DNA of 20,784 nt. Source: Candidatus Poribacteria bacterium. GTDB taxonomy: Bacteria; Poribacteria; DTPJ01; WJIO01. Shown here one piece after another: positions 1-8,548 of the stretch. The notes under the pieces are model-generated. The model was given only the letters and a program-made list of their open reading frames with translations. It searched no databases and had not been told where the DNA came from. The DNA lies in NCBI GenBank assembly GCA_014730235.1, contig WJIO01000270.1, forward strand, positions 1 to 20,784. The letters run 5' to 3'. The translations under genes and the position numbers were made by a program. Numbering within the stretch: the stretch's first letter is position 1; every line of letters begins with the position of its first letter.

Positions 1-429
1 AAACTACCGCAAAGGGAAAATGAAAATACTATTGTTATGGGTTCCGGGAAAATACTTCTGATGGATGATGAAGAGATTATAAGGAATCTTGTGTCTGAAA
101 TACTAATCAAAATCGGATATGAGGTGAAAACCGCTAAGAACGGTCAGGATGCCATTAATTTATATATTAAAGCTCAAAAGACGGGAAAGCCATTTGCCCT
201 TGTTATACTGGATTTGAATATACAGTATGGAATGGGTGGCATAGATACGATAAATCAGATCAAAAAGATCAATCCACATGTTAAGGCAATATTAACAAGC
301 GGATATTCAAGCGATCCTGCAATTAAAAATTATACAAAACACGGTTTCAATAATGTGATTATAAAACCATTTAAGTTTAAAGAGCTAAGTCAAGTTTTAT
401 ATAAATCCATAAACAGGGAAGAAACCTGA
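1..429 (+). CDS. Receiver domain, C-terminal end of a probable hybrid histidine kinase (5' end outside window)
   Basis: This is a phosphoacceptor receiver (CheY-like) domain. An ATG sits at 37, but the frame is open to the window edge, and the 12 codons before it (KLPQRENENTIV) look like the end of a histidine-kinase ATPase domain plus a linker. The receiver is therefore probably the C-terminal module of a hybrid sensor kinase rather than a free regulator. Counting from Met37, the acidic pair D10-D11, the phosphoacceptor D59 (VILDL), the switch Ser88 (LTSGY) and Lys110 (IKPF) are all present, so the domain should be functional. The SGYSSDPA stretch is typical of receivers at the end of PAS-type hybrid kinases. 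No DNA-binding output domain follows. The stop lies five bases from the stop of the convergent nadB. The signal sensed cannot be read from this fragment. Confidence 0.85.
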   Translation, partial: KLPQRENENTIVMGSGKILLMDDEEIIRNLVSEILIKIGYEVKTAKNGQDAINLYIKAQKTGKPFALVILDLNIQYGMGGIDTINQIKKINPHVKAILTSGYSSDPAIKNYTKHGFNNVIIKPFKFKELSQVLYKSINREET

Positions 430-434
430 TAATG

Positions 435-2078
435 CTAATCCATACGCCTGCGGAAAGTTATATGTCGGTTCCAGAGCTTATCGTCTCTCTCCGGAAAATC
501 TGAGCGATAATGAGCCCCTCGGCTTTCCTGTCTTACAAGGGCGGCGTAAGTTATAAGACGAGATAAATCCAGCATATTCTGTAGTTCAAAACCTTCTCTT
601 GTTTTTGGTTTTATATCCACATATTTTCCAAGATGCGAAATAGCTTGTTTAAGGGCATCAGCATTTCGTATTATCCCGACTTTATCCCACATAAGCTTAC
701 GAATAGAGTTCCTTATTTTCGCTATATTTTGATCTTTATCAGTTTTTTGATTACTTATATTTTTTAATGTCAGAACTTTTTGAGGAACCTCTAGTCTACC
801 TTGATTTGCAGAATTAGCTGCTCTAACGCTAAACACAAGCGTCTCAAGCAACGAGTTACTGGCGAGTCTATTTGCCCCATGAACACCTGTACATGCCACC
901 TCACCGCAGGCATATAAACCTTTTAAGTTAGTTTCTCCGTCCTCGTTTGTCTTGATTCCGCCCATCATAAAATGCGCGCTTACCTGAACAGGCACTAAAT
1001 CTTTTGATATATCAATTCCGTAACCCAGGCATCTTTCGCTTATATTGGGAAATCTGATTTTTATGAGTTCTGAATCCAGATGTCTCAGGTCAAGATATAC
1101 ACATTCTGTGTTGGTTTTTGTCGTTTCTTCCAGTATAGCTCTGCTTACAACGTCCCTTGGGGCCAGCTCCGCCAATTCATGGTAGCGTTTCATAAAACGC
1201 TCTCCATCTTCATTGAGCAAAACTGCACCTTCTCCTCTCACAGCTTCAGAGATCAAAAATCTCGGTGCGCCGTTGATATACAGCGATGTAGGATGGAACT
1301 GCACAAATTCCATGTCCATCATTTCACATCCAGCCCGGTAGGCCATAGCATATCCATCCCCGGTGGATATATCGGGATTTGTTGTATAGCGATACAACAA
1401 ACAGAGTCCGCCTGAGGCCAGAATAGTTGCCTGGGATATTATTGCGAAAAACTTCTCTCTTTTCTCATCCAGAAAGATAGCACCGTAGCAGTGGTCTTTT
1501 ATTGTTATCAGATCCACAGCGAAAGTACGATCCATAAATTGGGCTTCGCTGTCATCAGAGGCTTTTCGTATTAAAACATCTTCAGTTTCTTCTCCTGTGG
1601 CATCACCTTTGGCATGTATAATTCGTCTCATACGGTGGGCAGCTTCTTTTGTAAACACCAGTTTATCGTTCTGCCTGTCAAAGTTTGCGCCCCATTGCAC
1701 CAGCTCAAGAACTCGATCTATACCCTCTTCGACCATAACCTTAACAGCCGGCTCATTGCATATACCATCACCTGCTTTAAGGGTATCTTCCACGTGATAA
1801 CTTACCTGATCACCTACATTTATGGCCACAGCAATCCCGCCCTGGGCGTGGGTGGTGTTGCTTTCTCCTAATTCATCTTTAGTTACCAGAAGGGTTTTAC
1901 CGTATCTGCTAGTTTCTATTGCCGCTCTCAGACCAGCTGCTCCAGCACCGATTATAAGAAAATCGGTATACATATGGGGTATTTGCTCCAGATCAAAATC
2001 CATAATATACCTGGAACAATGGCGACTAAGCATTAGATCGTCTTCTAATGGTGTCATACCGTTCTGAGACTGGGACAT
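435..2078 (-). CDS. nadB: L-aspartate oxidase
   Basis: This FAD enzyme oxidises L-aspartate to iminoaspartate, the first step of de novo NAD synthesis (NadA then makes quinolinate). The 547 residues match the usual family length with a modest N-terminal extension. Visible motifs are the FAD-binding IIGAGAAGLRAA at 42-53, the SNTTHAQGGIA region at 73-83, H262 (FHPTSLY), R281 (RGEGAVLL), H369 (SAHFMMGGI) and R404 in GANRLASNSLLE. These correspond to the substrate-binding His and Arg residues known in NadB. The HFMMGGI and HGANRLASNSLLE context separates it from succinate dehydrogenase SdhA. The ATG start is supported by an AAGGAGA ribosome site at 2084-2090, six bases upstream. No nadA or nadC is adjacent. 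A terminator separates it from hppA upstream, so it probably has its own promoter, although none was clear. Confidence 0.95.
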   Translation of the reverse strand: MSQSQNGMTPLEDDLMLSRHCSRYIMDFDLEQIPHMYTDFLIIGAGAAGLRAAIETSRYGKTLLVTKDELGESNTTHAQGGIAVAINVGDQVSYHVEDTLKAGDGICNEPAVKVMVEEGIDRVLELVQWGANFDRQNDKLVFTKEAAHRMRRIIHAKGDATGEETEDVLIRKASDDSEAQFMDRTFAVDLITIKDHCYGAIFLDEKREKFFAIISQATILASGGLCLLYRYTTNPDISTGDGYAMAYRAGCEMMDMEFVQFHPTSLYINGAPRFLISEAVRGEGAVLLNEDGERFMKRYHELAELAPRDVVSRAILEETTKTNTECVYLDLRHLDSELIKIRFPNISERCLGYGIDISKDLVPVQVSAHFMMGGIKTNEDGETNLKGLYACGEVACTGVHGANRLASNSLLETLVFSVRAANSANQGRLEVPQKVLTLKNISNQKTDKDQNIAKIRNSIRKLMWDKVGIIRNADALKQAISHLGKYVDIKPKTREGFELQNMLDLSRLITYAALVRQESRGAHYRSDFPERDDKLWNRHITFRRRMD

Positions 2079-2110
2079 TTATGTCTCCTTGAATTATTAT
2101 TTTAGTCTCT

Positions 2111-2151
2111 AAAAAATCATAGAAAGAAAGGGGCACGGCCCGCCGTGCCCC
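2111..2151 (-). terminator. Rho-independent terminator of hppA
   Basis: A perfect 9-bp GC-rich stem (GGGGCACGG / CCGTGCCCC) with a 4-base loop lies at 2130-2151. On the minus strand it is followed by a T-rich tract running to 2111. It sits 27 bases after the hppA stop and 50 bases before the nadB start, so it should end hppA transcription and isolate nadB. Confidence 0.85.
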
Positions 2152-2177
2152 AATCATGAAACCGTATGTCTTTAAGT

Positions 2178-4547
2178 TTATTTAAACAGGGTATTTGCCA
2201 CGATAAATGCGGCGAATACCAGTGAAACCATAGACATAAGCTTAATTAATATATTCAGAGATGGACCGGAAGTATCCTTGAAGGGGTCACCTACGGTGTC
2301 ACCGGTAACAGCAGCTTTGTGAGCTTCTGAACCTTTTCCACCATGAGCACCACCTTCAATATATTTCTTGGCATTATCCCATGCTCCACCAGCATTGGCC
2401 ATCATGACGGCCAGTATGAAACCGCATGTAAGACCACCGATGAGCAAACCTACAACAGATTCCACACCCAACAATATACCTACGATGACAGGCACGATAA
2501 GAGCTAACAACGAAGGTAAAATCATTTCTTTCTGTGCAGCAGTTGTACTTATGTTTACACAAGAAGCATAATCAGGTTCACCTGAACCATCCATAAGTCC
2601 CTTAATTTCTCTAAATTGTCTTCGTACTTCCATGACGATTTTACCTGCGGCTCTACCTACGGCTTGCATGGTAAACGCGCCGAATACAAAGGGCATAAGA
2701 CCGCCTAATAAGAGACCGATGAGAAGTTTGGGATTGTCCAGAGCAATATTAAAGTGTCTTTCCAAGAATGCTGCTTTAACATTGGGAAATTCTTCAGCCA
2801 GCTTTAAATAAATCTTGTCAAATTTCTCCAAAGCTGTCATTTGGTCGAATTCTGCCGTTATTAAAGAAGCAGCCCTGCTTTCAAGCACAAAGTCCTTGAA
2901 TGAAGGTCTATCACAGATAAACTTCAGAACTTCTTCCTTGTAAGCTGAAATCAATGCCAGAGACGTCAGAGCGGCCGAACCAATGGCAAAACCCTTACCA
3001 GTAGCGGCTGTGGTGTTACCAAGAGCGTCCAGAGCGTCGGTCCTTTCCCTGACTTCGGGAGGAAGACCAGCCATTTCTGCGTTACCACCGGCGTTGTCAG
3101 CAACAGGACCGTAAGCGTCGGTAGCAAGGGTAATACCCAGTGTACTCAACATACCTACAGCGGCTATACCAACACCGTATAATCCCATTACAGGATCGCT
3201 AAATCCTTTTGAGAAATAGAAGCTGAAGAATATACCAAGACAAATAGTAACAACAGGTACTACTGTACTCATCATACCTACGGACAAACCACTTATGATG
3301 ACTGTTGCAGGACCCGTTTCTGCCTGTTCGGCAATAGTTCTGGTAGGTTTGTATTTGTCGGAAGTAAAGTATTCAGTGGCATAACCTATAATCAGACCGA
3401 CGATCAAACCTGTCACAACTGAACCCCAGACACCTATATGTTCAGGGCCCAATACCCAACGCACAACAAAGAATGAAGCTACAGCTATCAACGCTGCGCT
3501 AATGTATATACCGGTTCTGAGGGCACGAAGCAGAACAGACTGTTCAGCCTTTTCACCTACACGCACAAAAAATGTTCCGATAATAGAAGCAATAACACCG
3601 ATTGCAGACATAAGCATAGGAACGGTAATGCTCTGAACTCCCAGGCCAATATCACCAAATGCGGCTGCACCCAAGGCCATAGTAGCGACGATTGATCCGA
3701 CGTAAGATTCATAAAGGTCAGCACCCATACCAGCCACGTCACCTACGTTGTCACCAACGTTATCGGCAATAGTAGCCGGATTTCTTGGGTCGTCTTCGGG
3801 GATGCCGGCTTCAACTTTACCCACCAGATCAGCACCTACATCAGCAGCTTTTGTAAATATACCTCCACCCACACGAGCAAAGAGGGCCATAGAGCTTGCT
3901 CCTAACGCGAAGGTCAGCATGGTAGATGTAATGATTCTTATTCTATTGATCAGCTCATAATCCCTGTATATATAGTCCAGGATGTAATACCAAACGCTTA
4001 AATACAGCAACCCAAGACCAACAACCACCAGTCCCATGACTGCACCGCTGGAAAAGGCCACTCTAAGACCTCTATTAAGGCTTTGCCGGGCTGCGTTGGC
4101 TGTCCTAGAACTGGCCTGGGTAGCGATCTTCATACCTATAAAACCAGCAAGACCTGAGAAAAATCCACCTGTTAGAAAAGCAATCGGGACAGGTGTTGGC
4201 AGATAATCTTGCCATACCAGTATCCAAAGGATAACAAAAGCTACCAGAAAGAATACACCTACAACTACGTACTGGCGTCTAAGATAAGCATTTGAGCCTT
4301 TGCGAATTGCTTCAGCAATTCGTTTCATCTCATCTGTACCTTCATCCTTTTTCATTATACTAACAGCCAGGTAGACACAGAATAACAAAGCTATAATCGA
4401 GACAACCAGAGCAACCCATATCAGGTCTCTTGGCTGATTCGCTTCTGTGGCCTGAGCCATTGCCGGAGATACACCTAGCAATAAAGTGGCGACAACTGTA
4501 ATGACAGCAGCCAGAACCACTTTTTTACTATGAAATGTTGGTTTCAC
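2178..4547 (-). CDS. hppA: Membrane-bound pyrophosphatase (K+-dependent type, ion-translocating)
   Basis: This integral membrane enzyme hydrolyses pyrophosphate and pumps H+ or Na+ across a membrane. Residue numbers count from a TTG at 4574, which would give 798 aa. Family signatures are [11 protein letters not shown] (245-255), [19 protein letters not shown] (261-279), [17 protein letters not shown] (486-502) and [17 protein letters not shown] (758-774). [10 protein letters not shown] (519-528) carries Ala523 and Gly526, the pattern of K+-dependent members; K+-independent ones have Lys and Thr there. Two oddities are an N-terminal signal-peptide-like helix ending AMAQA (about 11-41) and an insert of roughly 60 residues (548-608), rich in charged residues, between membrane helices. 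I prefer the GTG at 4547 because AGGAGG lies five bases upstream; the TTG at 4574 has AGGAGAGG ten bases away. Na+ versus H+ specificity was not resolved. Confidence 0.95.
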   Translation of the reverse strand: MKPTFHSKKVVLAAVITVVATLLLGVSPAMAQATEANQPRDLIWVALVVSIIALLFCVYLAVSIMKKDEGTDEMKRIAEAIRKGSNAYLRRQYVVVGVFFLVAFVILWILVWQDYLPTPVPIAFLTGGFFSGLAGFIGMKIATQASSRTANAARQSLNRGLRVAFSSGAVMGLVVVGLGLLYLSVWYYILDYIYRDYELINRIRIITSTMLTFALGASSMALFARVGGGIFTKAADVGADLVGKVEAGIPEDDPRNPATIADNVGDNVGDVAGMGADLYESYVGSIVATMALGAAAFGDIGLGVQSITVPMLMSAIGVIASIIGTFFVRVGEKAEQSVLLRALRTGIYISAALIAVASFFVVRWVLGPEHIGVWGSVVTGLIVGLIIGYATEYFTSDKYKPTRTIAEQAETGPATVIISGLSVGMMSTVVPVVTICLGIFFSFYFSKGFSDPVMGLYGVGIAAVGMLSTLGITLATDAYGPVADNAGGNAEMAGLPPEVRERTDALDALGNTTAATGKGFAIGSAALTSLALISAYKEEVLKFICDRPSFKDFVLESRAASLITAEFDQMTALEKFDKIYLKLAEEFPNVKAAFLERHFNIALDNPKLLIGLLLGGLMPFVFGAFTMQAVGRAAGKIVMEVRRQFREIKGLMDGSGEPDYASCVNISTTAAQKEMILPSLLALIVPVIVGILLGVESVVGLLIGGLTCGFILAVMMANAGGAWDNAKKYIEGGAHGGKGSEAHKAAVTGDTVGDPFKDTSGPSLNILIKLMSMVSLVFAAFIVANTLFK

Positions 4548-4618
4548 TTGTTCCTCCTCGTTGTTGAAATTCAAAATTAACGCGCCTCTCCTTTTTCATA
4601 ACTCCTAAACGGCACTTT

Positions 4619-4648
4619 ATTGTATCAAAGTATAAGGGGTAAACGCAA
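4619..4648 (-). promoter_or_regulatory. Predicted sigma70-type promoter of hppA
   Basis: On the minus strand, TTGCGT (4643-4648) is separated by 18 bases from TACAAT (4619-4624, five of six matches to the -10 consensus). Transcription would start near 4612, leaving a leader of about 40-65 bases before hppA. The -35 match is weak (TTG only). An overlapping TATACT is an alternative -10. Confidence 0.4.
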
Positions 4649-4680
4649 CAAAAATCTTAAACCACCTTTTACTCATTTAA

Positions 4681-4760
4681 AAATTTTGGTTCTTCCGGGT
4701 TCAGTGTGGTTATAATTGAAAATCCCCTCAGCTTGTTATTCCTGCGGAAGCAGGAATACA
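4681..4760 (-). repeat. Family A palindromic repeat, half copy
   Basis: The segment is the reverse complement of the right half of the full family A element at 10044-10180. It has the terminal repeat (GGTTCTTCCGGGTTCAGTGT from 4688), the arm containing TTATAATTGAAAA, and the core hairpin (ATTCCTGC, loop GGAA, GCAGGAAT at 4738-4757). The left arm and second terminal repeat are missing. It lies in the spacer between the folC stop and the hppA promoter. The rest of that spacer (4761-4841) shows no recognisable feature. Confidence 0.8.
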
Positions 4761-4841
4761 GTCTTTATGCGGGTCTACTGGATTGCGTGCTGATAATCTG
4801 TCTTTGCCAGATTCAACTGGCCCATGTATCTGCTAGCCATA

Positions 4842-6155
4842 TCAACTCTTCCTGCCAAGTATTTCCATCGCTTCACCGGCCAGATAGACTGATCCGGTTA
4901 AACATATCAGATCGTCTTTTGATGCAATACTACTGGCATGATCCAATGCAGAAGCTGTATCATCCATAATTATCACATCATCGCAGATGCCGGCAAGCTC
5001 ATTCTGAAGTTCCACAGGTTTTATGGCCCTGGGATTGTTTACCCGCGTTAGTATAACATGATCTGAAACCGGGCATAACTGCCGTCCTATGCCTTTTACA
5101 TCTTTGTGCATAGAAACACCAAGAATCAGTATAAGCTTTTCATACTTAAAATTGTTCTGGATAGTTTCCCTGAGGGCTTTAGCCGATGCCTCGTTGTGGG
5201 CCACATCCAGGATAATTGCGGGGTTTTCTGACATCACCTCAACCCTGGCGGGCCACTTTACGCTTGATAATCCTGACCTTATACTGTCTCCAGAAATATT
5301 AAAGCCATTAAATTTCAGGGCTTCCACAGCGCCAATTGCAGTGGAGGCATTTATCCTTTGGTGTTTCCCTATAAGCGGCATAGTCAGATTATCATACTTA
5401 TCCGAAATCCCCTCTACACTGAATCCCTTATCATGATGATACATGGTAATATCTTTACCTACCTGAAAAAGCGTTGCATTTTTTAATTCACACACCTTTA
5501 TGACTACATTCATAGCTTCAGGCAACTGAGGTGATGTTATAACAATACCGTTATCCTTTATTATACCGGCTTTTTCTGCGGCTATGGCTTCTATGGTGTT
5601 CCCAAGACTTAACATATGGTCATAGCTAATCTGTGTGATTACTGATACCAGAGGATTTACCACGTTTGTTGCGTCCAATCTACCCCCCAGTCCAACTTCC
5701 AGGATGGCAAAATCTACATCCTGCTGATCAAAAAACAGAAATCCCAAGGCGGTATAAATATCAAAGAAAGAAAGATTTCCTATTTCGTCACTCAGTTTTT
5801 TAGCTTCCTCAATATATGGTATAAGCAGAGAAACCATTTCACATACCTGTTCTTCCGAGATCATTTCATTATCAATACGTATGCGCTCTCTGAAAGAAAT
5901 CAGGTGAGGTGATGTATAAAGACCGACCCTGAATCCTACCGCTTTAAGTATAGAGGCGATCATAACCGCGGTTGAACCTTTTCCCTTTGTTCCTGCAATG
6001 TGTATAGATTTGATGGACTTATGGGGATTCCCCACGGCTTCAAGAAGATGGTGCATACGCTCCAACTTCCATTTTCTGGGATCATAAGGTGCAGCCAGTT
6101 TTTCGTAATTTATAAAGCTTTCAAGATATTTTAGAGCTTGCTGATAGTTAAGCAT
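4842..6155 (-). CDS. folC: Folylpolyglutamate synthase / dihydrofolate synthase family
   Basis: This Mur-ligase-family ATPase adds glutamate to folates and, in many bacteria, also to dihydropteroate. Its 437 residues are a normal length. Visible features are the P-loop GTKGKGS (55-61), TSPHL (81-85), the SFFDIYTALGFLFF segment (129-142), EVGLGGRLDATN (153-164), YDH with H180, the EKAGI motif with Lys195 (the carbamylated-lysine position), WPARVEV (301-307) and DVAHN (317-321) in the C-terminal domain. It starts only seven bases after the glyA stop and has just a weak ribosome site, which points to translational coupling in one transcript with glyA. That pairing makes sense because both act on tetrahydrofolate cofactors. 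Whether it is mono- or bifunctional cannot be told from sequence. Confidence 0.93.
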   Translation of the reverse strand: MLNYQQALKYLESFINYEKLAAPYDPRKWKLERMHHLLEAVGNPHKSIKSIHIAGTKGKGSTAVMIASILKAVGFRVGLYTSPHLISFRERIRIDNEMISEEQVCEMVSLLIPYIEEAKKLSDEIGNLSFFDIYTALGFLFFDQQDVDFAILEVGLGGRLDATNVVNPLVSVITQISYDHMLSLGNTIEAIAAEKAGIIKDNGIVITSPQLPEAMNVVIKVCELKNATLFQVGKDITMYHHDKGFSVEGISDKYDNLTMPLIGKHQRINASTAIGAVEALKFNGFNISGDSIRSGLSSVKWPARVEVMSENPAIILDVAHNEASAKALRETIQNNFKYEKLILILGVSMHKDVKGIGRQLCPVSDHVILTRVNNPRAIKPVELQNELAGICDDVIIMDDTASALDHASSIASKDDLICLTGSVYLAGEAMEILGRKS

Positions 6156-6162
6156 TTCCAGA

Positions 6163-7419
6163 TTACTGCCACTGGTCTAAATTCTCATATACAGGAAATT
6201 CACGACATAGTGATCTGACTTCTTCCCGGACTTGGGTTCTAATATGTGTATCATCCGTATTACTCAAAACCTGATTGAACATCCGACCGATTATCTCCAT
6301 TTGTGGCTCTTTCATACCCCGGGCTGTCAAAGCAGGGGTGCCGGGTCTTATACCGCTGCACTTAAAAGCGCTGGCTTCATCAAAGGGTATAAGGTTTTTA
6401 TTTACTATAATCCCTGCTTCTTCCAGTATATCAGCGGCTACATTGCCGGTTAGACCTTTATTGGTAAGATCTATAAGCATGAGATGATTATCTGTGCCGC
6501 CGGATACTAACCTGAAACCTTCTTTCATAAGACTTTTGGATAAAGCTTTAGCATTTACAACTATCTGAGCCTGATATTCTCTAAATTGAGGTTCCAGAGC
6601 TTCCTTGAAAGATACAGCTTTTGCGGCGATAATATGCATAAGCGGTCCGGCCTGAACGCCGGGAAATACTGCCCGATCAAGGTTTTCTTTATATTCTTCC
6701 CTGCACATAATTATCGCGCCTCTGGGGCCTCTCAGGGTTTTGTGGGTGGTGGATGTCACAATATCACAGTATGGCACAGGATCAGGATGGACTTTACCAA
6801 TTACCAGGCCTACAATATGTGCGATGTCAGCCATGAGATACGCGCCTACCTCATCAGCAATTTCACGCCAGTCTTTAAAATCCAGAATTCTTGGATATGC
6901 ACTGGCTCCTACTACTATAAGTTTTGGTCTATGCTTTTTGGCCATATCCCGGACATGATCGAGGTCAATCAATTCTGTTTCCCTGTCAACGCTGTAAAAG
7001 ACAGCGTTGTAATATTTTCCGGAAAAATTCAACTGCTTTCCGTGAGAGAGATGACCGCCATGAGAAAGGTTCATAGCCAAAATTGTATCCCCGTCTTCTA
7101 ACAAGGCATAGTAAGCTGCCATATTGGCCTGAGTACCGGTATGCGGCTGTACGTTTACATGGTCTGCGCCGAAAAGTTCTTTACCTCTTTTTATAGCCAG
7201 ATTTTCCACCGCATCCATATATTTACAACCGTTATAGAATCTGCCGCCGGGGTATCCCTCGGCATATTTATTTGTCATTATACAGCCCTGAGTCTGTAAA
7301 ACGGCTTTACTGGCGTAATTTTCGGATGGTATCATAACGAGGCAGTTTTGCTGCCTATCCATCTCTCCATCCAGTATTTCCGCCACTTCGGGATCAACTT
7401 CACTTAATACTCTATTCAC
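6163..7419 (-). CDS. glyA: Serine hydroxymethyltransferase
   Basis: This PLP enzyme interconverts serine plus tetrahydrofolate with glycine plus 5,10-methylene-tetrahydrofolate, the main entry of one-carbon units. At 418 residues it has the normal length. Motifs are IPSENYAS (30-37), [16 protein letters not shown] (49-64), the HGGHLSHG region (120-127), MADIAHIVG with D198 and H201, the PLP lysine K227 in [12 protein letters not shown], and [15 protein letters not shown] near the C-terminus. The start is GTG at 7419. A purine run (AAGGGGG) lies about 12 bases upstream, which is slightly long. It follows panE by 52 bases and precedes folC by seven, so it belongs to the minus-strand one-carbon gene series. 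Threonine-aldolase-like relatives of this fold lack this full motif set. Confidence 0.96.
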   Translation of the reverse strand: MNRVLSEVDPEVAEILDGEMDRQQNCLVMIPSENYASKAVLQTQGCIMTNKYAEGYPGGRFYNGCKYMDAVENLAIKRGKELFGADHVNVQPHTGTQANMAAYYALLEDGDTILAMNLSHGGHLSHGKQLNFSGKYYNAVFYSVDRETELIDLDHVRDMAKKHRPKLIVVGASAYPRILDFKDWREIADEVGAYLMADIAHIVGLVIGKVHPDPVPYCDIVTSTTHKTLRGPRGAIIMCREEYKENLDRAVFPGVQAGPLMHIIAAKAVSFKEALEPQFREYQAQIVVNAKALSKSLMKEGFRLVSGGTDNHLMLIDLTNKGLTGNVAADILEEAGIIVNKNLIPFDEASAFKCSGIRPGTPALTARGMKEPQMEIIGRMFNQVLSNTDDTHIRTQVREEVRSLCREFPVYENLDQWQ

Positions 7420-7471
7420 TAGTTCTATTATCCCCCTTGTTTAACAGTCCTGTGATTTTCTTACAGCTTAA

Positions 7472-8404
7472 TCACTTCTGAGTTTTCATACTGCGTTGGA
7501 TTGTCTTTACTAGACAGGTCAGGATTTCATTAACATCCGCCGGTATTCCCGACCTATGAGCTTCCATAACAATAGCACCATTAATGGCATCTATTTCTGT
7601 TTGTTTGCCTCGCTTTATATCCTGTAACATAGAGGATACATTTGAAGATGTTGCCTTACAAACCGCCTCTACTTTTTTCACTGCATTTTCATAAGGTAAA
7701 TCTATGTCTTTTGATCCTGCTACTTTAACAGCTTCCTCTACTATCATCTGTATCAAATGTCTTGTTTCTTTATGCTCCAACAACTCACCGTTCAATAATC
7801 CTGTAATGGCTGTCAATGGATTAATGGCTGCATTTATAACGGCTTTTCCCCATATCGCGCTGTATATATTATTGGTTACAGTTGTTTTAAATCCCGCTGA
7901 TGTCAGTAGTTTGCTTATATATTGTGTCCTGCTTAAATTAACGCCGTAGGGTTCTCCAATAATTGTATCACCTTCACCCGCATGTTTAATGTGACCTGTA
8001 TCCAACAAAGTTGCGCCGTGAGAGGTAATACCAGCAATGACCTTGTCCTTGCCTATTATACTGGAAATAATATCAACATTGGTGAGTCCATTTTGTAAGG
8101 TGAGAACTGCTGTTTTTTTGCCCACAGCAGGAGATACCCGATGACATGCCTCATGGGTATCATATGATTTAACAAAAATTATGACCAGATGAGCATTATC
8201 TATATCCTCAGGAATTGCCGTAGCCCTTATATTAACAATCCGTCTTGTTCCGCCAATACCCTCTATCCTGATACCGTTCTTCTGTATTTCCCTGGCCCGT
8301 TTAATATTCCTGTCCAGCAACCAGACATCTTCTTCGCCAGACTCTATTAACTTTCCTGCGAACAGACATCCCATTGCCCCAGGGCCGACTATAAGAATTT
8401 TCAT
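7472..8404 (-). CDS. panE: 2-dehydropantoate 2-reductase (ketopantoate reductase)
   Basis: The product reduces ketopantoate to pantoate with NADPH in vitamin B5/CoA synthesis. The 310 residues cover both family domains. The N-terminal Rossmann motif is VGPGAMGCLFAGKL (6-19). FVKSYDT (77-83) and LTLQNGL (101-107) are conserved cofactor-domain segments. The C-terminal helical domain has IWGKAVINAAINPLTA with K187 as the expected catalytic lysine, and SSMLQDIKRGKQTEIDAING with E270 at the expected acidic position. No ribosome site precedes the ATG. Instead the start overlaps the stop of the upstream small gene as ATGA (8401-8404), so translation is probably coupled. It lies in a gene series with glyA and folC; ketopantoate is made with methylene-tetrahydrofolate, a direct functional link. 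No panB or panC is visible. Confidence 0.92.
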   Translation of the reverse strand: MKILIVGPGAMGCLFAGKLIESGEEDVWLLDRNIKRAREIQKNGIRIEGIGGTRRIVNIRATAIPEDIDNAHLVIIFVKSYDTHEACHRVSPAVGKKTAVLTLQNGLTNVDIISSIIGKDKVIAGITSHGATLLDTGHIKHAGEGDTIIGEPYGVNLSRTQYISKLLTSAGFKTTVTNNIYSAIWGKAVINAAINPLTAITGLLNGELLEHKETRHLIQMIVEEAVKVAGSKDIDLPYENAVKKVEAVCKATSSNVSSMLQDIKRGKQTEIDAINGAIVMEAHRSGIPADVNEILTCLVKTIQRSMKTQK

Positions 8405-8548
8405 ATGTAAACAGAATTGTCACATGCTAATTTATCTTCATATTCTTCTAAATTTTTAAGATAATCATCAATTTCAATCATTGTTTCTGGTAGATTTCTA
8501 ACCCCAGAAACGTTTTTTTTCATAAATTTTAGAAGTGTCTTTACCCAT
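8401..8548 (-). pseudogene. Small gene with a one-base frameshift, between hps-rraA and panE
   Basis: The spacer between the hps-rraA fusion and panE is coding-like in two frames. The first frame starts at 8548 in a TAATG overlap with the preceding stop and reads MGKDTSKIYEKKRFWG before a stop. The second is open for 40 codons from an ATG at 8523 to a TGA at 8401-8403, contains the stretch NLPETMIEIDDYLKNLEEYE, and ends in an ATGA overlap with panE. The distance from the coupled start to the coupled stop is 148 bases, exactly one base too many for 49 codons. A run of eight A (and a GGGG run just after it) lies where the frames meet. The simplest reading is one acidic protein of about 48 residues interrupted by one extra base. 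Alternatives are transcript slippage at A8, a sequencing error, or a genuine separate 40-aa protein, although that ATG lacks a ribosome site. I do not recognise a family. Confidence 0.55.

Noticed and set aside
435-2078. Succinate dehydrogenase/fumarate reductase flavoprotein as an alternative to NadB
   Set aside because: The length, the SAHFMMGGI and HGANRLASNSLLE contexts, and the absence of sdhB/sdhC-like neighbours favour L-aspartate oxidase.
4528-4599. A 23-codon frame starting MKKERRVNFEF that overlaps the hppA start and might be a leader peptide
   Set aside because: Its AGGAG is only two bases from the ATG, and the purine-rich sequence it translates is better explained as the ribosome sites of hppA. 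No regulatory codon pattern is visible.
4738-4757. Core hairpin of the half repeat considered as the folC terminator
   Set aside because: No T-rich tract follows it on the minus strand, and it is explained by the repeat.
6586-7101. A 171-codon frame on the plus strand, antisense to glyA
   Set aside because: It lies wholly inside a clearly identified gene, has no family resemblance, and is explained by codon bias of the opposite strand.
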